DNA of 64,000 bases from the NCBI GenBank assembly GCA_949840955.1, contig CATKXV010000008.1:56007-120006 (forward strand), in the 5' to 3' direction. Positions 22,001 through 31,111 of the stretch are shown here, one piece after another. How positions within the stretch are numbered: position 1 is the first letter of the stretch; each line of letters opens with the position of its first letter. The notes under the pieces were generated by a model. That model ran no database searches, was not told where the DNA came from, and saw only the letters and a list, made by a program, of their open reading frames with translations. The translations under genes were made by a program, and so were the position numbers. The DNA is from an uncultured Anaeroplasmataceae bacterium (GTDB lineage: Bacteria > Bacillota_I > Bacilli_A > Acholeplasmatales > Anaeroplasmataceae).

Positions 22001-25000
22001 CTGAAAACGGTATTCAAAATGTTGTTTTAAATGATGGAACCAATGATTTAAATTTCACATTTAATGAAAATCAAACGACATATCCTGCGAGTGGTACATT
22101 TAAGGTTCCATTCTCTGTAACAAGCCTAAATTATGATATTACTGTTAAGCATGCGTTAGAAACTTTAGCTGCTGGTGTAAATTTCTTATCTGGTGGTATT
22201 GATGCTAATTTACATGCTAAAGGGAATATTCAATTAAAGGTAGGTACAAATGAATTTAAGGTTAAGGGTAGAGCTCAAAATGAAACCTATGGTCAAACCT
22301 ATACATTCGTTGTAGAAAGAGAAGCAGGTGGTACTCAAAAGGAAATTGAGGGCCTAGTAATTAATGGAGTAGATTGTACAGATACAAACTATCTTGGACA
22401 AAACTTCGATTATGTATTTAAATCAAGTGATCGTAACTTCTCATTCTATTTACCAAGAGGTACTTCATACTTAGATTTACAATTAGGTGTATCTAAAAAT
22501 GCAAGCTATACCATTACCACAGATCGAGGAAATCCAATAACAAACGGACCATTATATTGTACCGTTTCTGATGGCGAAGTGGTTAGTATAACCATTAATG
22601 TTAAATCAGAAACAGAAACTGTATTGGGTAGTGGTAGTGGTAATACATATAACATTAAGGTTTACATTGCGGATCGAGATAATAAATTAGATAATTTAAA
22701 TATCTTTAAATCTGAGAGTGAGCAAATTGATGTTGAGGATGTGAATGGTAATTTCTTCCAATTTGATGCAAATACAGCAAACTTAGGAACCTTTACTGTT
22801 CCATTTAAGACTAGTGGTGTATTCTTATTACCTACAAAATATGGATTTAATGGTTCTGTTACAATTGAAAATAGTACATTAACAGACCTAGCAGATGGTT
22901 ATACGAAATCACTTCCTTCTGCTACAACATATACAGTTCGAATTAAAGTTTCTTCTGAATTGGCTAATTTAGCTAAAGCAGATAGCAAGGTGAATAAAGC
23001 CGAACAAGAGTTTACTTATACGCTTACTATAGTAAGAAATAAGGGTTCAAATAATGCTTTCTTGCAGAGCTTAGAAATCTATGTTGATGGTGCACTTCAA
23101 ACCTTTACTATGGCCTTTGATAAAACAAAACCAGGACCATATGCGGTTGAATATGTTCAATCAACCTCTTCTAGTATAGCTCAAATTGAAGCTATTCCAG
23201 AGGATTCACGTGCTACTGTAACGGGTGCTGGAATTCAAAATCTTATTTTAGGAAATGATACAATATCTCAGGTATTTACGATTGATGTAACTGCTGAGGA
23301 TGGTGTAACAAAGAAGCAATATCGAATTCAGCTATGGACAACAAAAGCCAATCCAGATACAGATAAAACATTAACTCGTATTATTGCTAATACAGATAAA
23401 AATGGTACGATTAATAAGTTAACACCTACATTTAGTCAAGCGACACATCAATATAATGTGAAATTATCCTCTCTTGAAGAAGAAGCAATTTTACGTTTTA
23501 CTAAGCAAAGTGGAAATTCAACATTACATATTGATGATGGAAATAATCTTGAAACGACATTAGATCAAAGCTATGATTATCATGTACCAGTAGCTCCTGA
23601 GGCAACCGTAGTTGTTAAGGTATGGTTAAGTGCTCAGGATGGTACAAGTACAGAAAATGATGGCTATTATGAGGTTATTATTTCTAGAGATCCAGCAGAT
23701 ACAGATGCAACATTAAAAGATTTCAAGGTAAATGGAAAGCCTGTAACGGGCTTCAAGGCTGGAGATCAGGGTGGCTCCTATAAGCATTTTATTGGTGATG
23801 CAGAAGAGGTTTGGTTTGAAGGAACTCCTTCTAAGACAACTACTACCATCACTCAAAATGATGCTCCAACGGACAACAGACAGCCTCTATATGTAGGGGA
23901 TAACCAATTTGTTGTTACTACAACAGCACAAGATGGTATAACCCAATGTCAATATATTGTAAATGTTGTTAAGGATGCCCCTAAGACTTTAGATAACCTA
24001 GAAGTATTGGTTGATGGTACAAATATGTTAAATCCAACCTTCTCTTCTAATATTCTAAAGGGATATACAGTAAATTTAACCTTTGATCAGGATACTGCAT
24101 ATGTTGCTTATTATTCTACCTATGTAGATGATGGCTATAATACGGTGGTTGTATTAGATAGAAATAATAAGGAATATATAAGTGGTACGCATGAAATAGA
24201 AATTCCAAATATACCTGTTGGTACAAGTACCTATCGAGTACGTGTTAAAACCCAATCAGGAGCTACAGCTGATTATGAAGTAACCTTCACAAGAGATGCA
24301 GGTAGTGATGATAATACCATTATTCGTTATGAATACTTAAAGGAAAGTACAGATAGTGTTTTAACGGAATTAACCCTTACTCCAGGAGGAATTAGCTATA
24401 GCTATGCTGTAGGTAGAGATATTCAAACCTTTGATCCTACAATCACATGCTCAGATCCAAATGCTACGATTGAGTGGCCACAGGATATGTCTTTAACTCC
24501 AGGACAAGCAAATAAGAAGCAAGTTACCATTGTGAGTCAAACGGGTAAAAGAAAGGTATATACATTTACAGTATATCCATGTGATACAAACTTTAGTATT
24601 GATGATATTAATGCATTAGATCAAGAAAATGGTAGTGATATTTTTGATATTGATGGCTCAAGCTTTATTGATTATGAAAATAAACACTTATCCATTACAG
24701 TTCCAAACAGCATCAGTCAAACCTATTTAGAGGTTGTAACAGGTGGCTATAATTCTGTAACCTATGTGAATGGTAGCCGTTATGATAATAAGATTGTTTC
24801 TTTAAAGGAAGGAACAAATAACTTTGTTATCTATGTTGTAAGTGAATATGGTGAGGCAAGTAAGGATTCATCTGCTAAATCTGAGCAAGTGACAGTTAGT
24901 ATCATTCGTCAAGCGAAATCTACAGATTCATCCTTAAAGTACTTAGCTGTTACATATATTGATGATTCAGGTAACCCACAAGTGTTCGTTCATGATGCTT

Positions 25001-26919
25001 TACCTGGAAACTCCTTACTATCTGTTCCTTATATTGGAGATAATGTAACCGTAGTTAATATTGAGGCTGTTCCAAATGATCCTACATCTAAAATTTTAGG
25101 TGATGGACAAAGAGATTTAAATGATGTAGAGCAGGCTGTGTTTAACTTTACAGTAAAATGTACAGCGGAGGATGGTAGCTATACAGATTATCCAATTAAA
25201 ATTTCTCGTGGTCCAATTGATCCAAACAAGGATAATTCCTTAACCTATATTGAGGTTTCTGATGGAGATGGAACATTACATTTAGGTCAGCATAACTTCA
25301 AATTGGAAGTAGATAAATATGGTGTATATCATATTCCAGCAACGGCTCAAAACTATACAATTACAGTTGTAAAGCCTGGCTATGCACAATCTAGCGTTTT
25401 AATTGACGGTGTTGCTGTTTTATCTAGTACAAAGACTACAGTAATCTTAGATTCTGATCGTGGTAAAGCAAAGAGCGTTATAGTTCAGGTAGTTGCTCAA
25501 GATGGTACACCAGGTACAGCATATACGATTGATTTGGAATTTGATGCTCCAAGTGATATCGCATCCTTAGATGACTTAACAGCAGATGGTGTAACCGTAC
25601 CTGGATTTAGTCCAGAGGATCAAGGTGGTACATATACACTTGCACCAAGACCTTATGAAACAAAGAGCATAGAAATTGGTTATAAGGCAAGTGATCCAAC
25701 GGCAACCATTACAGGTGATTTAGGTACTCAAGAGCTAAAAGAAGGCTTAAATACCTTTGTAGTAGTTGTTACATCACAAGCAGGTACATCATATACTTAT
25801 AGAATTCAAGTGCAAAGAGACTATGCTGCTCCATATTTAACGGATTTAGGAGCTGTTGGAGAAAAGCTACTGGATACATCCTATAAGAGTACAACCTTCG
25901 ATAAGGAAGTATATGAATATACAATGATTGTTACCTATATGACGCTTCATGCAACAATTTTTGCATCCATTGATAATGAATCATATACGGTATCTTGTAG
26001 TAATTCAACTGCAATTATTACAACAGGGTTAACGAGAACCTTTAATGTTGATTTAGTCGAAGGCTTAAATCGATTTACAATCACAGTTACATCTGTTGAA
26101 GGTAAAACTACAGAATATGTACTAACGATTAAACGTCGTGGTGAGGATTCTACAAATACAGATGTTGCTAGTATTGAAATTAAACAAATTGAAGTATTCA
26201 AAACAGATTATACAAATGATTTAAGAGAATATGCTTACCAGGTTCCAAATGGTATTCATGATCTTGATTTCATTGTACATCCTGAAAAGTTAGCTGATTC
26301 TAATGGGGATGGTGCAACCTATAAGATTATTAATGATAAGGACTTAAGAGTTGGCCATAATACTGTAGTTGTATTAATCATTGCAGAGGATATGATTTCT
26401 ACAAGAGCTATATTAATTGATGTAGAACGTCTACCAATGAATTTTACAGTTGATGAGGAAGCATATGACAAATTCACCTGTACATCTACAGATCAAAAGA
26501 ATGTTTATGAAATTGATTTAGGAGATAAGAGAGCTTCTGCAATTGAAGATTATACAAAGTATATTCAATTTTCAGAGGAAGATTATGATTCTTCTAATCA
26601 ATTCGTTAAAGAGCCTATCGTAACTGTTATTTCTGATGTTTCTGATGAAAACTGTAGAGAAGTAGTTGTAAGTGTTTTTGATGGCTCTGAAGAACAATTT
26701 GTTACATTTAAATTAAAATCTACGGCATTAACTACAGGCTACTCTATTCCAGAAATATTGAAGCAGATTATGCCATGGATACTTTTAGCAATTGCAATCA
26801 TTTTCTTAATTATTATCTTAATTTGTGTTAACCGTGATAAGTATGGTGCAATCAATAAGAGAAGAAAAAAAGATGATGAAGCACAGCAAAAAAAATCAAG
26901 AAAGAAGAGTGAAAAATGA
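19015..26919 (+). CDS. 2634-aa membrane-anchored cadherin-like beta-sandwich repeat protein
   Basis: Signal peptide (IGLAFVLVSFTVLFAFANIGVKAAA). Repeats ending in AEDGxxxxYxIxI-type motifs. C-terminal TM IMPWILLAIAIIFLIIILICV plus basic tail KRRKKDDEAQQKKSRKKSEK. ATGA overlap with the upstream gene. Confidence 0.88.
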   Translation: MKISRKIKIGLAFVLVSFTVLFAFANIGVKAAAGDGVVTYHYSVYKQDTWDKYMAAQNNENFIVFDGLKVSEAMTADDVLPCLEDYVNSGESLLDAIGGEFYTNEDLQMNGGDYATSGTGRNQKYVLKSGAQLRTFNTDAEVYGVLSELFPWKDIGKYPTITQAVPGDQIFIAVTSEYTGGSSPNLISNVVLLDIAKYAQGGKYTKQAFLPDNWAPSNLTVSGIGEDLGGARTSSSGPVMPSPHLLGGIGFTISTGLSGSMKIEFLKTGVNAGHTQFTNGVTGSTSLKYSEANKAHFAEDDCVIQVAGLSDNVDLTDITVEGESCISKNTSVTIGGNSTLQYSGKESNDGTANVTVTVKDSGKLVAGSVKYGKTLANQSNTAQVSGDSFSVPLNGLNPGESYIATFQVISSSGNVTKTYAVELPKAKDTNCDLDGLDASGRTAGGQNAELKLDPVFSSSTTSYTLYVLKGTNSLKLTPTVSSSSKTIKVAYPANTTAQSINSGTAYTIPDDWTNNSQVKFTVTAQSGATKDYTVTLREVNLKPTSVNVTSGSIFNTSDTDSDNNDEFTITNMPYSCKTYNLAASWTNRTDIQSVNVYQNNIKSTGNLLTGAVTFMMSDNGSASTDEIRIEVISKYGIKQEFVVKVNRLAPNSDNALGTVQIVANNGSDTTICNTFSGNNLIVNYPGGASELPLSYKNFKVTATASNQYATVEIRINNNVQSSFTFSNGEAQSIPVQIKVTAEDGSSQTYTCTIKRAGADDDHDFHFENLEYTYLDGGGSTQTGTYQLVQGTSQANWSNTDTLLKFSTTKARFKIVPNSSTTKVYIGGVDYTNKVYECNITNTAAIHKVRIQALVKTEKDEIDRPGATVGGMTVNIDIESEAPDNTMQLTDVNLLHSSSGVTISDSTNTSINGNTYAYVLKESVVGPSYKLDLSWLSTTTKAYVSKTNSASQAIPQNEYNPNSIWSIGEKIYVILVAQSGNSLIYTIDPKFADERSTENGIQNVVLNDGTNDLNFTFNENQTTYPASGTFKVPFSVTSLNYDITVKHALETLAAGVNFLSGGIDANLHAKGNIQLKVGTNEFKVKGRAQNETYGQTYTFVVEREAGGTQKEIEGLVINGVDCTDTNYLGQNFDYVFKSSDRNFSFYLPRGTSYLDLQLGVSKNASYTITTDRGNPITNGPLYCTVSDGEVVSITINVKSETETVLGSGSGNTYNIKVYIADRDNKLDNLNIFKSESEQIDVEDVNGNFFQFDANTANLGTFTVPFKTSGVFLLPTKYGFNGSVTIENSTLTDLADGYTKSLPSATTYTVRIKVSSELANLAKADSKVNKAEQEFTYTLTIVRNKGSNNAFLQSLEIYVDGALQTFTMAFDKTKPGPYAVEYVQSTSSSIAQIEAIPEDSRATVTGAGIQNLILGNDTISQVFTIDVTAEDGVTKKQYRIQLWTTKANPDTDKTLTRIIANTDKNGTINKLTPTFSQATHQYNVKLSSLEEEAILRFTKQSGNSTLHIDDGNNLETTLDQSYDYHVPVAPEATVVVKVWLSAQDGTSTENDGYYEVIISRDPADTDATLKDFKVNGKPVTGFKAGDQGGSYKHFIGDAEEVWFEGTPSKTTTTITQNDAPTDNRQPLYVGDNQFVVTTTAQDGITQCQYIVNVVKDAPKTLDNLEVLVDGTNMLNPTFSSNILKGYTVNLTFDQDTAYVAYYSTYVDDGYNTVVVLDRNNKEYISGTHEIEIPNIPVGTSTYRVRVKTQSGATADYEVTFTRDAGSDDNTIIRYEYLKESTDSVLTELTLTPGGISYSYAVGRDIQTFDPTITCSDPNATIEWPQDMSLTPGQANKKQVTIVSQTGKRKVYTFTVYPCDTNFSIDDINALDQENGSDIFDIDGSSFIDYENKHLSITVPNSISQTYLEVVTGGYNSVTYVNGSRYDNKIVSLKEGTNNFVIYVVSEYGEASKDSSAKSEQVTVSIIRQAKSTDSSLKYLAVTYIDDSGNPQVFVHDALPGNSLLSVPYIGDNVTVVNIEAVPNDPTSKILGDGQRDLNDVEQAVFNFTVKCTAEDGSYTDYPIKISRGPIDPNKDNSLTYIEVSDGDGTLHLGQHNFKLEVDKYGVYHIPATAQNYTITVVKPGYAQSSVLIDGVAVLSSTKTTVILDSDRGKAKSVIVQVVAQDGTPGTAYTIDLEFDAPSDIASLDDLTADGVTVPGFSPEDQGGTYTLAPRPYETKSIEIGYKASDPTATITGDLGTQELKEGLNTFVVVVTSQAGTSYTYRIQVQRDYAAPYLTDLGAVGEKLLDTSYKSTTFDKEVYEYTMIVTYMTLHATIFASIDNESYTVSCSNSTAIITTGLTRTFNVDLVEGLNRFTITVTSVEGKTTEYVLTIKRRGEDSTNTDVASIEIKQIEVFKTDYTNDLREYAYQVPNGIHDLDFIVHPEKLADSNGDGATYKIINDKDLRVGHNTVVVLIIAEDMISTRAILIDVERLPMNFTVDEEAYDKFTCTSTDQKNVYEIDLGDKRASAIEDYTKYIQFSEEDYDSSNQFVKEPIVTVISDVSDENCREVVVSVFDGSEEQFVTFKLKSTALTTGYSIPEILKQIMPWILLAIAIIFLIIILICVNRDKYGAINKRRKKDDEAQQKKSRKKSEK

Positions 26920-29834
26920 TGAATTTTTTAGAAACTGCATTATTTACAATGGGAAGCTTTGAAATCACACTTACGATCTTGATTATAGTTCTTGTCATTA
27001 TTATTGTTCTAATAGCAATTATTGCTTATCGTTATAATCACCGTAAGCAAGCAAAAGCTAGTCAGTATATGGATAATGAATGCTTAATTTACAATAAAAA
27101 AGGATTAGAAAAATATCTACAAAAAAGAATAGGTAAGTTTTCTAATCCTACCGTTCTGGTAGTTGAAATGCGAAATTTAAGCTATCTTTATATGAACTAT
27201 TCTAGAAGAAGTAAGCTAATGTATGATATTACAGATTGCTTAACTAAGGGATTATCCAAATATGAAATGATTAGTAGAATCGAATTTGATAAGTTCTTCT
27301 TAATCTTAGATAAAAAGGCTAAGGAGGATGTAAGAGCGATTTGCCAAAGTATGGAAAGAAGATTGGTAGAAATGCCTATTGAAGACTTTGGTATGTATGA
27401 CTTCTATTTGAATTTCGGTGTTTATGAAAATGCGCCTCTTGATGACCCTGAGATTATTTATATCTCCTCAGCCATCATACCATTTTCAAAATTAGTTGAA
27501 AATAATCTATATTATTATACGGATGATGTAAGAGTTATTTTTGAAAAACTTAAGAAAATCAATAATGATAAGCAGCCTGACTTTGAGCAAAATAAATTTG
27601 TTCCTTATATTCAACCAAATGTGGATTTAAGAACAGGTAAGGTTGTTGGTGGAGAAATCCTATGCCGTTGGGAAGATGAGGAAACTGGCTTTAAATTTAA
27701 TCCAGGTGATTTTATTCCATTATTTGAGCAAACAGGATTTATTCGCTATATTGATGATTTGATGCTGAGATCAGCCTGTGAATTGGCACAGCGTATGATT
27801 CAACGAGGAAGATCTGACATTATTATTTCTGTTAATGTGTCTAAGGTACAATTTTTAACTCCAAATTTTGAAAGTAGAGTTATGGAAATTGTTCAAAGCT
27901 ATCAGATTGATCCTAAGAATATTATGCTTGAGATTGCTGAGAACACCTTAATGGAAAACTATCCTTATATTTCTAAAATCATCACAAGATTACGTCAATT
28001 TGGTTTCACCGTGGCTATGGACGATTTTGGTAAGGAATTATCCTCTATGGAATCCTTAACAACAAGCTCATTTGAATATGTTAAGCTAGATATGCTATTC
28101 TTTAAGAATAAGCTAGCAACGGAAAAGGATCGTGTTGTTGTTAAAAATATTCTTCGTATGCTACTCAATCTAAATTATAAGCTGATTTGTGAGGGTGTAT
28201 CTGATGAGAAAACCTTAACAGAATTAGCTCATATTTGTCGTGAGGTCATTGTTCAGGGCTATGTTATTTCTGAACCAATTCCACTTCCTATGTTTGATCC
28301 ATTCGCTGATCGAATCTTTGACTTCAATCTTCCTGAGTATGAAGAGGATGAAGAAGAGGAGACAAAATCAAAGAAGAAGAAGGGGAAAGCAGGCAGTGGC
28401 GATGGTGTTGATGCAACCATTCTTCAAACTCCAAATGGAGGCACATCTATCAATATTTCCGGTTTAGGTGGTGGAACTACAGTGGTTCCAGAATCCAATA
28501 AGGAATTAGAGGAAATGCGTCGCCAGATGGAAGAAATGCGTCGTCAATTCCAATCCTCTTTAGAAGAACAAAAGCGTCAGGCACAGGATGAAGAAATGAA
28601 GCGTATGCGAGAAGAAATGGCTAAGCTTCAAAATCAGCCAAAGAATACAGGACAGTCTGAAATTGATGCTTTACGTCTTGAGATTGAACGCTTAAAGGCA
28701 AATCAGCATTCCAATACCTCTACCTATATTCAAAGAGAATATCGTGATAGAGGCTATTATGAATATGAGGATGAATTATCTCGTTTACGTAGAGAAGTTT
28801 CTGATTTGAGATACTCCTCTCGTGATCGTGATCGCTATTATGTTAGAGAAGATCGTAGCCATGATTATGAGTTGCTTCAAAGACAAATTGATGATTTAAA
28901 GGAAAAGCAAAGAAATCAACCAGTCTTTAATATAGACGAGCTTGTTGAAAGACTAACAAAGCGTCAGGATGATTCTCGTTATAGAGTTGAAAAGGCTGAA
29001 GCAGAGGCTAAATCTTTACGTGAAAGACTAGAACAAGAGCGTAAGGAACGCGAGGATTTAGAGGCATTGATTAATGAGCTTCAAAGCAAGCAGGCTGAGG
29101 ATGCTGAGGAAGAAACTGTTGAGGTTGATGAGGCTGAACAGGTTAGACTTCAGGAGGAAGCAGACCGTAATCTTAACCTTGATATTTCTACATTGTCTAG
29201 AACAGATCTTCCAGATGATGAAGAAGATGACGAGGATGATGAGGAAGAAATCGAAAAGCTTGCTAAACCTAAGCTTTCCTTAGAGGAGCTAGAAGCAATT
29301 ATTCAATCTTACCGTGATAAATATAGCGATGATTGGTCTACCTATGCTAAGAATGAGCTTAAGGATGGATACTATGAAATCATCGATGGCTTGAATTATT
29401 ATAAGAGAACAAGAAGAACATTCTTAGATCGTATTAAGAAGGCAAGCCCTGAATTAAAGCAGGTATTTAACATTGTTAAGAATGAAATTATGAGATATTC
29501 TAGTGTATCCAATAAGCTTACGAACTTCTATGATTCTTTCTATATTGGAAGAAAGCTTGTATGTAAGCTATCCCTAACCTCTAAGAAATTAAAGGTTTAC
29601 CTAGCTGTAGATCCAGCACAATATCCTGACCGTCAATTCCCACATAAGGATGTTTCTGAGAAGAAGGCTCATGCAAAAACCCCTTATTATACTATGGTTC
29701 GTTCACAGCTTTCTGTTCGAAGAATCAATAAGGTTATTGGTGATTTGATGGAAGAATATAAGGTTGTAGTTAATCCAAATTATAAATCTGTCGATTATGC
29801 AAATAAATATAAGTTCTTAAAGGATACAAAATAA
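26916..29834 (+). CDS. 972-aa TM protein: degenerate GGDEF, EAL domain, coiled coil, C-terminal domain of unknown function
   Basis: N-terminal TM (ITLTILIIVLVIIIVLIAIIAY). GGDEF position reads SRIEFDKFFLIL. EAL motifs GGEILCRW, NVSKVQF, LEIAEN, DDFG, VKLD, CEGV, VQGY. Repeated EEMRRQ heptads. ATGA overlap with upstream gene. Confidence 0.85.
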   Translation: MMNFLETALFTMGSFEITLTILIIVLVIIIVLIAIIAYRYNHRKQAKASQYMDNECLIYNKKGLEKYLQKRIGKFSNPTVLVVEMRNLSYLYMNYSRRSKLMYDITDCLTKGLSKYEMISRIEFDKFFLILDKKAKEDVRAICQSMERRLVEMPIEDFGMYDFYLNFGVYENAPLDDPEIIYISSAIIPFSKLVENNLYYYTDDVRVIFEKLKKINNDKQPDFEQNKFVPYIQPNVDLRTGKVVGGEILCRWEDEETGFKFNPGDFIPLFEQTGFIRYIDDLMLRSACELAQRMIQRGRSDIIISVNVSKVQFLTPNFESRVMEIVQSYQIDPKNIMLEIAENTLMENYPYISKIITRLRQFGFTVAMDDFGKELSSMESLTTSSFEYVKLDMLFFKNKLATEKDRVVVKNILRMLLNLNYKLICEGVSDEKTLTELAHICREVIVQGYVISEPIPLPMFDPFADRIFDFNLPEYEEDEEEETKSKKKKGKAGSGDGVDATILQTPNGGTSINISGLGGGTTVVPESNKELEEMRRQMEEMRRQFQSSLEEQKRQAQDEEMKRMREEMAKLQNQPKNTGQSEIDALRLEIERLKANQHSNTSTYIQREYRDRGYYEYEDELSRLRREVSDLRYSSRDRDRYYVREDRSHDYELLQRQIDDLKEKQRNQPVFNIDELVERLTKRQDDSRYRVEKAEAEAKSLRERLEQERKEREDLEALINELQSKQAEDAEEETVEVDEAEQVRLQEEADRNLNLDISTLSRTDLPDDEEDDEDDEEEIEKLAKPKLSLEELEAIIQSYRDKYSDDWSTYAKNELKDGYYEIIDGLNYYKRTRRTFLDRIKKASPELKQVFNIVKNEIMRYSSVSNKLTNFYDSFYIGRKLVCKLSLTSKKLKVYLAVDPAQYPDRQFPHKDVSEKKAHAKTPYYTMVRSQLSVRRINKVIGDLMEEYKVVVNPNYKSVDYANKYKFLKDTK

Positions 29835-29844
29835 ATTGTAATGT

Positions 29845-29873
29845 AAGACTATCTGATATTTATAGATAGTCTT
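29845..29873 (+). terminator. Intergenic hairpin (weak or attenuating terminator or processing site)
   Basis: Perfect 10-bp stem aagactatct-gatatttat-agatagtctt; no strong T-tract follows. Confidence 0.5.
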
Positions 29874-29918
29874 AGATTTTAAGTAAAAGAGGGAAACTTC
29901 TTTTATTTAGAATCTAAG
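29871..29918 (+). promoter_or_regulatory. 22-bp leader hairpin with GAAA tetraloop immediately upstream of the lipoprotein RBS
   Basis: cttagattttaagtaaaagagg-gaaa-cttcttttatttagaatctaag: 22 pairs, 3 of them G-U; followed by aaaaaggaagg and ATG at 29936. Confidence 0.65.
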
Positions 29919-29935
29919 AAAAAGGAAGGATTAAA

Positions 29936-31078
29936 ATGAAAAAACTATTGGTATTTCTTTTGTGCATAATTTGTTTTGTCACCCTTTCTTCATGTAGTCA
30001 TGACACGCAGCAGGGAGATGGAGAGCTTTTGTCTATAGAGCTTGAAACACCTGAGGATATAAAAGTAGAAAAAGGAACTGTATATAAGCCTGAGGGCATT
30101 ACCGTAAAGGCAGTATTTGAAAATAAGGTAAAGAATGTTACCCTACAAGCAGAATTTGTTATCCCGAATACAAACGAATTGGGAAAAAAGGAAGTTATTG
30201 TCAACTATCAAAGCAAGTCAGCTTCCTATGAAATAGAAATCGTTCCAGGAGTTCCAACAATTACCTATAGCCTAAGGGTTCAATCCGAGCCGAAGAAAAC
30301 AGAGTATTTTGAGGGCGAGCCATTAGATCTAGAGGGCTTAGAAATTGTCATGCTGAAAAACGAGAAGGAGCCAACAAAAATTCCTTTAGAACAATTGGAT
30401 ATGGTCATCAGTGTGAATGGACATACAGCAACGGATTTATCTGAATCAGGAAATTATAGAATCAGCTTTTCTATGAGGCATTTAGAAAATTTATATACAA
30501 CCTATATCTCTATCACGGTTTTAAAGAATATAAATCAAACTCAAAAAGATAAGCTTATGATTGATGAAAAAGAATCTAAATTGGTATATTGGTTAAATGA
30601 AGTATTTGATCCTTCAACGATTGTTGTTTACATAACGGATGAAAGTGGAACACATCAAAGTAAGATTCCAAATGATCGATGTAAATTCACTTTACTCTAT
30701 CACAGTATAGTATTAGAGGATTATAAATTTAGAAATGAAGGACCTTATATCCTTCGTGTAGAATTTGAGAATATCATTGGTGAGGCAGAAATTATTGTTA
30801 AATTTCGTCATATTGAAAAAAAGCTAGTACTGGATTTGACAGACCATAAGGTTCACTATACTGTAGGGGAAACCTTTACTTCTACAGGTCTAGTGATTTG
30901 GCTTTATGAAGATGATGTAAAGACAAGAATGATTCTTCCACAATATTGTGAATTTACCTTATATAAAGGTGGATTTGAAAAACCAGATTTGATTTTAAGA
31001 GAGCCTGGGACATATTCTGTTAAGGTTGAATATAAGCCAGAAAATATATCTGAAGGCTATAAAATAGCAGTTGTCTAG
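29936..31078 (+). CDS. Lipoprotein with bacterial Ig-like (Big_3-type) repeats
   Basis: Lipobox signal LLVFLLCIICFVTLSSC; repeated beta-rich segments (EKGTVYKPEGITVKAVFEN; YFEGEPLDLEGLEIVMLKN; YTVGETFTSTGLVIWLYED). Confidence 0.78.
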   Translation: MKKLLVFLLCIICFVTLSSCSHDTQQGDGELLSIELETPEDIKVEKGTVYKPEGITVKAVFENKVKNVTLQAEFVIPNTNELGKKEVIVNYQSKSASYEIEIVPGVPTITYSLRVQSEPKKTEYFEGEPLDLEGLEIVMLKNEKEPTKIPLEQLDMVISVNGHTATDLSESGNYRISFSMRHLENLYTTYISITVLKNINQTQKDKLMIDEKESKLVYWLNEVFDPSTIVVYITDESGTHQSKIPNDRCKFTLLYHSIVLEDYKFRNEGPYILRVEFENIIGEAEIIVKFRHIEKKLVLDLTDHKVHYTVGETFTSTGLVIWLYEDDVKTRMILPQYCEFTLYKGGFEKPDLILREPGTYSVKVEYKPENISEGYKIAVV

Positions 31079-31111
31079 AAGTAAAAGACTAAAATGTAAT
31101 GGAGTGATCGT

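Noticed and set aside
28240-28467. Alternative-frame + strand ORFs inside the EAL gene (also 29074..29283)
   Set aside because: Contained in a well-supported CDS; compositions are frame-shifted images of acidic/coiled-coil sequence.
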